Assembly: GCF_001039355.2 (NCBI RefSeq)
Contig: NW_019774029.1
Coordinates: 1-23,583, forward strand
Source: Lingula anatina
Taxonomy: Eukaryota > Brachiopoda > Lingulata > Lingulida > Lingulidae
Length of the DNA stretch: 23,583 bases
Direction of reading: 5' to 3'
Shown: positions 20,501 through 23,583 of the stretch, in pieces
How the letters are laid out: each line of letters opens with the position of its first letter
Numbering within the stretch: the first letter of the stretch is position 1
Made by a program: the position numbers and the translations under genes
The notes under the pieces: model-generated
Databases searched by the model: none
What the model was told of the DNA's origin: nothing
What the model saw: the letters and a program-made list of their open reading frames with translations, nothing else

Positions 20501-20801
20501 GCTGCTCCAAAAAGTCTACACCAAGGATCATATGACGTGGCATAACAGTTAAAATGTGGAATTTTTGAATTACATTAGTATTGCCTAAGAAAAGGGGTAA
20601 TTTAACTAGACCATGCACTTTCAATAATTGTCCTCCAACTCCTTTTACCTCAGTTATTGGTGATTTCTCTATGACTACCGTAAGATCCAATTTTATTTTT
20701 TGTAACATTTGATGCGATATACAAGAAACTGAAGCTCCGGTGTCTGTTAAAGCATTAATTACAAAACGGCCAATTTTCACAGGTAATAAATTATGCGTCA
20801 T
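17577..20801 (-). CDS. pol: Pol polyprotein: protease, reverse transcriptase, RNase H (deleted active site), integrase
   Basis: Copies element RNA into DNA and inserts it. Listed from its first ATG (20801), but the frame is open from 20906. Protease: D20-T21-G22 active site and ILGVDFL. RT: DIKSAYW with D390, LPFGLRN at 422-428, YVDD at 452-455. RNase H: sequence jumps from LTSAPILAL to EGRERVICYGGRSLS near residue 590, so about 20-25 residues that normally carry the first catalytic Asp (TDAS) are missing in frame; E616 and D641 (TDH) remain. Integrase: zinc site H832-H840-C870-C873 and catalytic D902, D962, E998 with DD35E spacing. The frame stops at 17577, before the GPY/F and chromodomain part, because of a frameshift. 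RT and integrase look intact; RNase H should be dead. Confidence 0.95.
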   Translation of the reverse strand: MTHNLLPVKIGRFVINALTDTGASVSCISHQMLQKIKLDLTVVIEKSPITEVKGVGGQLLKVHGLVKLPLFLGNTNVIQKFHILTVMPRHMILGVDFLEQHSATIDFGSRHINFPSLKLSLPLHNPTTIGLARLIRSVTIPPRSEILLPVRISRSQYSQFALLEPIHNPKFHIMGSKCVIDLRKQNVYRVMNPSGQPLVLSVNTVIVKAIPLEKADIFLLDDTLTNSNVNKTCISDEEAVTIARNLRIDLSKTNLPHEQKRQLLIFIGRNRDIFATDLSELGHVTFYKHRIETGDAPPVKQTFYRTSPKLNDEIVKQVDEMLKHGIIEESLSEYSSPVVLVKKKNGTYRFAIDYRRLNKITQPMHWPLPRLEDVFDTLGQAQAKLYSSLDIKSAYWTIELDPDTKHKTAFITHHGHFQFLRLPFGLRNSGVTYQMVMSHLFKDLNWKIVLVYVDDLLVMSKSFSEHLHNLDLVFQRLRSANLKLAPSKCTFASPQAQYLGHILTADGISPDPAKTEAVQSFPTPKCEKDVRSFLGLCNFYRRFVKSFSEIASPMNKILRKGNKFEWTSDCDKAFSQLKERLTSAPILALEGRERVICYGGRSLSPAEKDYTISELECLAVVEGVKQYEAYVSHNHFTIVTDHIALKWLQNVKNPSGRLMRWSLLLQGLDFDIVHKSGKTNPADALSRRSYEKHISPTVDVDTIYYDKEWVKVVFPKETLPDDISLKSTNENDEAYIQSLDISKSGASISLSQLKIACPDFVNIIKYLQHEELPAKVQEAKKIVAESDQYVLERNILYHLYQPRSKKLPRDVRVIKQLAVPRELRSGVLHAYHDSLPGGGHQGIDRTFAAIRLKFYWPKMYTEIYEYIKSCKTCQKVKRNYNSNPAPLNPLPITNVFERMHMDILGPLTTSQEKFKYILLISCAFSNFAEAIPLRTQEAPEIAKALYKEIFTRYGAPSFLISDRGRNFMSKIIQSLCDLFHIRRGHTSGYHPQTNSVCERTNSIIAQTLRAYCNKEQTNWPDILPGVMMALRTTPNTSSTKYSPYYLVFGKEMRTPLDAYLLPSNSPPQNLTILH

Positions 20802-20903
20802 AGGATTCGCTAATGAATTTATAGTGGGGATATTATTCTTGGGAGCAATCTTACTATGATTTGGACAGTATTGTGTAGAACTTGTATACCGTTGACCTAA
20901 ACT

Positions 20904-20909
20904 TAGTCA
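20904..20909 (-). promoter_or_regulatory. gag-pol junction: UGA CUA readthrough-type stop
   Basis: Gag ends AAA TGA CTA AGT, and codons after the stop stay open in the same frame through 35 codons into the protease. UGA followed by CUA is the context known to promote stop-codon readthrough, for example in alphaviruses and several animal genes. It would set a Gag:Gag-Pol ratio without frameshifting. Alternatively the stop is a point mutation in a once-continuous gag-pol frame. Confidence 0.5.
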
Positions 20910-22475
20910 TTTCTTAGACACCCGTTTGGCTAAACGAAAATGGCTTGCAATATGACATCGTTTACCACAATTGAAGCAATCTAATTCACGAGCAAAACAG
21001 TTCCTGCGCAAATGTGTGTACTTACCGCATCCATGACACTGAGGATAGGCACCTCCATGTTTAGGGCCTGACTGGGCCCATGCCTCATGCTGGGTTAACT
21101 TATTTTGGGCCATTTTTGGGGAAGATCTAGATTTCTGTAAAATAGAATCCATCTTAACACCCAGTGCATTGATTTGAGCATTCATAAATGCCAACGAATC
21201 AAATGATTCATTAGAATTAGGTTGAACTGCATTTTCAGCAGCCTTTGCATGATTAATCAAAGATTCAAAATTCTTAGGATCGTGCTGTAAAACAAAGGGT
21301 CTTATCTGAGGTAATAGTCCATTTAATATAGCAATTATAGTAGTCTTGACTTCTAAGTGAACACGATCAGCATCTTTTCTCATTGCTGCTATATAATTTA
21401 AAACGGGTTCATTCAATTTCTGTTTCCTTTGAAAAATTTTAGATACAGTGTGCCAAGTTTCGGCACCTGTTACTTTGTATTTATGCAGGAATTCGGCTTC
21501 TAAATGTGGCCAGGTGTCTTTTTGAGCATCAGTTAAGGTTTCAAACCAATCCAAAGCTGGACCGCGCAACATTAGAGGAAAAGATGCTAATTTTTGAACA
21601 TTATTAAATTGCTTAAAGTCTATGAAACGCTTGAAATGATTAATCCATCTTTGACCATCTTCATCTCCTACTCCATGGAAATGTTCTGGAGCAAGGTAAC
21701 CATCGGTACTAGGCATACTGTTCATTTGAGGCACTGAAACAGAATTATTGTCAGTTGTTTGTGCTGCTGTGGTAGAGTGCGTGTGATGAATGCGATTTCT
21801 ATGTTGGACTGTATGCGGTGACGGCACTGTTACAGGTATGGATATCGGTGTAAAAGATGCGCTTGTTACTGTTGTGGGAAACGGAGTGTGTAATGTTGGT
21901 AGTGAGAGCGGTGTATTGACTAGGCTTACAGCAGGTGTAATGCCAGTATCTAAAATAATGTCATTGTGAAGTAACGGTGTTGACGTTGGAGGTCTTCTAG
22001 ACGAGAAAGGCGATGCACTTTCCCAAAAACTTTGGTTAGGCGAGTCACTATAAGTGTCAGAGTCAGAATCAGTGTCAGTGTTAGTTGAGGTAACAGTAGT
22101 GTCTAATGGCGGTGTGACATCGTCACGTATGATCGTATCAAACGACGCTGTATGACCACGTGGCGATGAAGTTCCGACCACTGAGGCTACACTATTTTTA
22201 ACCGAAGATTGGTCAGTTAATGTTACACTGGTAGCTTCAATACTGGCATGGGAATCGATGTTAGGAGGTGGCGGTGCGATGTCTACGGTGTTATTAATAC
22301 AGGCGCCTGGGGTAGGAATAGTGTTTCTTGACTTACTTACGCTGGCTATTGCTGACGTAGTTACTATAGGTGGGGTGGGAGAGGTCGCGACGGATGCCGC
22401 TTCTTTTGAAATCGTGGAAATGTTTGTTTTCGCAGGTTCTACCGTGGCGTCAGTTGTTATAGGGATGTCATTCAC
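20907..22475 (-). CDS. gag: Gag polyprotein (capsid and zinc-knuckle nucleocapsid)
   Basis: Forms the virus-like particle and binds genomic RNA. Residues 1-250 are Ser/Thr/Pro-rich and low in complexity. Residues ~255-415 resemble the Ty3/Gypsy Retrotrans_gag domain (GQRWINHFKRF, LRGPALDWFETL, EFLHKYKV). Two CCHC knuckles end the protein: C480-C483-H488-C493 is intact; the second has C500, C503 and H508 but Phe513 where the last Cys belongs. The frame at 22475 opens with GTG, not ATG; the first in-frame ATG is codon 251 (21725). Either the true start was lost or lies elsewhere, or Gag starts at 251. The frame ends in UGA and the same frame continues into pol. A GTAAGTAAG splice-donor-like site lies inside at 22335-22340. 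Confidence 0.88.
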   Translation of the reverse strand: MNDIPITTDATVEPAKTNISTISKEAASVATSPTPPIVTTSAIASVSKSRNTIPTPGACINNTVDIAPPPPNIDSHASIEATSVTLTDQSSVKNSVASVVGTSSPRGHTASFDTIIRDDVTPPLDTTVTSTNTDTDSDSDTYSDSPNQSFWESASPFSSRRPPTSTPLLHNDIILDTGITPAVSLVNTPLSLPTLHTPFPTTVTSASFTPISIPVTVPSPHTVQHRNRIHHTHSTTAAQTTDNNSVSVPQMNSMPSTDGYLAPEHFHGVGDEDGQRWINHFKRFIDFKQFNNVQKLASFPLMLRGPALDWFETLTDAQKDTWPHLEAEFLHKYKVTGAETWHTVSKIFQRKQKLNEPVLNYIAAMRKDADRVHLEVKTTIIAILNGLLPQIRPFVLQHDPKNFESLINHAKAAENAVQPNSNESFDSLAFMNAQINALGVKMDSILQKSRSSPKMAQNKLTQHEAWAQSGPKHGGAYPQCHGCGKYTHLRRNCFARELDCFNCGKRCHIASHFRLAKRVSKK

Positions 22476-22486
22476 TGTCCCTGGCA

Positions 22487-23120
22487 GAGAAGGTAACTAT
22501 GCGACAGTAAGTAACTTGCAGATCACCGTAGCCGACGATACGTTAGTCCCACGGAGAACTGTAGCGAATAAGTAAGTAAGCCAGTCAGCGAGTAAGTAAG
22601 CGAGTAAGTAAAGCGAATGAGTAAAGTAAGTGTTAAAAGAGAGCCAGTGGTCTCTTTTTATACCCTTTTGACTACCACGCCCAAACGATAGCCAAACCCC
22701 GATTTTCACGTGATGTGTCTTACGTAAATTCTATATCAAAATTTCCTTTTAAAGGTGCCAAATGTATAACTCCAAGCAGCTTACTCTCTGTACCTCAAGG
22801 AGTTGCCTCTTTCTAACTTTCTTTGGTGCGTATAGTAAACTGATCTATTTCTATAATTATAGATATCACTGATCAAATTATTTCCATTGCAGGATTCATC
22901 AAAGCAATACTCTGGTTTGATGATTACCTGATACTTAAATCCTAAGCTATATCTATAACTATATCACTCACACACCTGAGAACTCACTCATGTTAAATTC
23001 TCCATCCGCAAGGTATACAGGTTGATAAATAAAATCTTTACTGTTTGTTTTTGTTTTCTATAAGTATTAACTTTACATTCTTTTTTTAACAATCACACGC
23101 ATAAATAAAATCAGTATAAT
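22487..23120 (-). repeat. 5' LTR (right)
   Basis: Drives transcription leftward. Homology with the left LTR stops sharply at 23120 on the outside and at about 22487 on the inside. The gag frame begins only about a dozen bases from the inner edge, leaving no room for a normal leader, and no TGG-type tRNA primer site was found there. Confidence 0.92.
22654..22662 (-). promoter_or_regulatory. TATA box of the 5' LTR promoter
   Basis: TATAAAAAG on the minus strand, about 165 bp before the inner LTR edge, so transcription would start near 22625-22635. An E-box CACGTG lies upstream near 22708. The same sequence sits at 12363-12371 in the other LTR. Confidence 0.65.
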
Positions 23121-23441
23121 AGGGAAACTAGGTCCATTTTAAAAACTATTTATTCTTTTATCCAATAGTTTAACTTGAATGTGCAGGTTCATGCCCACTT
23201 GATGTGCAATTTCAGTTATCAATTTTATTAAAATGATAAGTTATCAGTTTATTTTTAAATGATTTGTGATTTTTCAATTTCAAATCCTACTCTGTTTCCC
23301 AAGCCAATGCCGTACTCTAATGACTGCGCATGCGCCACATAATAGATATTGACATCGATGTTTACATAGTGTTGTAGCTCTTTGTAAGAATATCCCAGGT
23401 CAGATGGTAATTTACATAATTTACTCCCTGCGCGAATGTAA
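23121..23441. other. Right flank of the retroelement, no supported gene
   Basis: Contains TGCGCATGCGCC at about 23324, close to an NRF1-type motif, and AT-rich sequence. No ORF of note. Confidence 0.45.
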
Positions 23442-23583
23442 TCTAACCTCTACCAGGGTGGCAGATTTTTTAGATTTTGTTAACTGCCACTTAAATAAAG
23501 TGAAAGATGAATTCCACCTCCTGCTAGAGTGCAAAACATACGATATTCAATACGTGCTTCCTTCAGTGGCTGATTTAGAGGGG
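23442..23583 (+). repeat. Dispersed repeat, copy 2, cut by the window edge
   Basis: Matches 1635-1777 in the same orientation and again runs into CAGTGGCTGATTTAGAGGGG, the left end of MITE family 1. It continues beyond the window. Confidence 0.75.

Larger units (their letters stand above)
12200..23120 (-). mobile_element. Ty3/Gypsy LTR retroelement with chromodomain, F-like env and SKP1/BTB-like accessory ORF
   Basis: Two near-identical direct repeats (631 and 634 bp) bound about 9.7 kb of minus-strand coding sequence in the order gag, protease-RT-RNase H-integrase, chromodomain, env, accessory ORF. The RT-RNase H-integrase order and the C-terminal chromodomain place it in Ty3/Gypsy, chromovirus-like. 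At 10.9 kb it is long for the group because of env and the extra ORF. No clear target duplication flanks it (left flank ends ACTGCC, right flank starts AGGGAA), and the right LTR seems to lack the TGTT that precedes ATTATACTG at the inner edge of the left one, so the right outer end may be trimmed. Defects are listed under the individual genes. Confidence 0.92.

Noticed and set aside
22497-22709. 70-codon ORF in the LTR, also present in the other LTR (12236-12418)
   Set aside because: Crosses the TATA box and promoter; it is kept in both copies only because the LTRs are near-identical.
23318-23340. NRF1-like TGCGCATGCGCC as a host promoter
   Set aside because: A single motif with no exon, TATA box or CpG-rich context nearby.

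Overview
This is a eukaryotic, AT-rich, repeat-dense window. No intact host gene with recognisable exons is visible. The mix of transposons (an ISL2EU/Harbinger-type transposase, Tc1, small CAG...CTG MITEs, and a Ty3/Gypsy element with a baculovirus-F-like env), one CARD-like reading frame and abundant microsatellites fits a marine invertebrate, most likely a mollusc or other lophotrochozoan. The species call is inference only.

Layout. 1-548: 3' end of a broken DDE transposon gene. 549-10670: mostly intergenic sequence with dispersed repeats, two MITE families, a C-rich minisatellite (3525-3640), microsatellites, two copies of one dispersed repeat (4387-4735 and 8661-9402; only the second carries a CARD-like ORF on the minus strand), and one weak candidate bidirectional promoter near 6340-6455. 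10674-12061: a Tc1 (DD34E) element with perfect terminal inverted repeats and TA target duplications but a broken transposase. 12200-23120: a 10.9-kb Ty3/Gypsy LTR retroelement on the minus strand that fills the right half. 23121-23583: flank, ending in a second copy of a repeat also seen at 1635-1777.

The retroelement is the highlight. In its own direction it reads: 5' LTR (right), Ser/Thr-rich Gag with zinc knuckles, an in-frame UGA stop followed by CUA, protease, RT, RNase H, integrase, a GPY/F region and canonical chromodomain (in a shifted frame), a signal peptide plus furin-type-site F-like envelope with an unusually long tail, an accessory ORF whose central part resembles a SKP1/BTB fold with a BACK-like extension, then the 3' LTR (left). 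Strong polypyrimidine/AG splice acceptors lie just upstream of the likely env ATG and of an ATG in the accessory ORF, suggesting retrovirus-style subgenomic mRNAs. The two LTRs differ by only two substitutions and two small indels by eye, so the insertion is recent. Even so, the copy has a deletion across the RNase H active site, a frameshift before the chromodomain, an amber codon in env, a damaged second zinc knuckle and no ATG at the Gag start. It is therefore probably a defective copy recently moved in trans, unless some of the stops are recoding sites.
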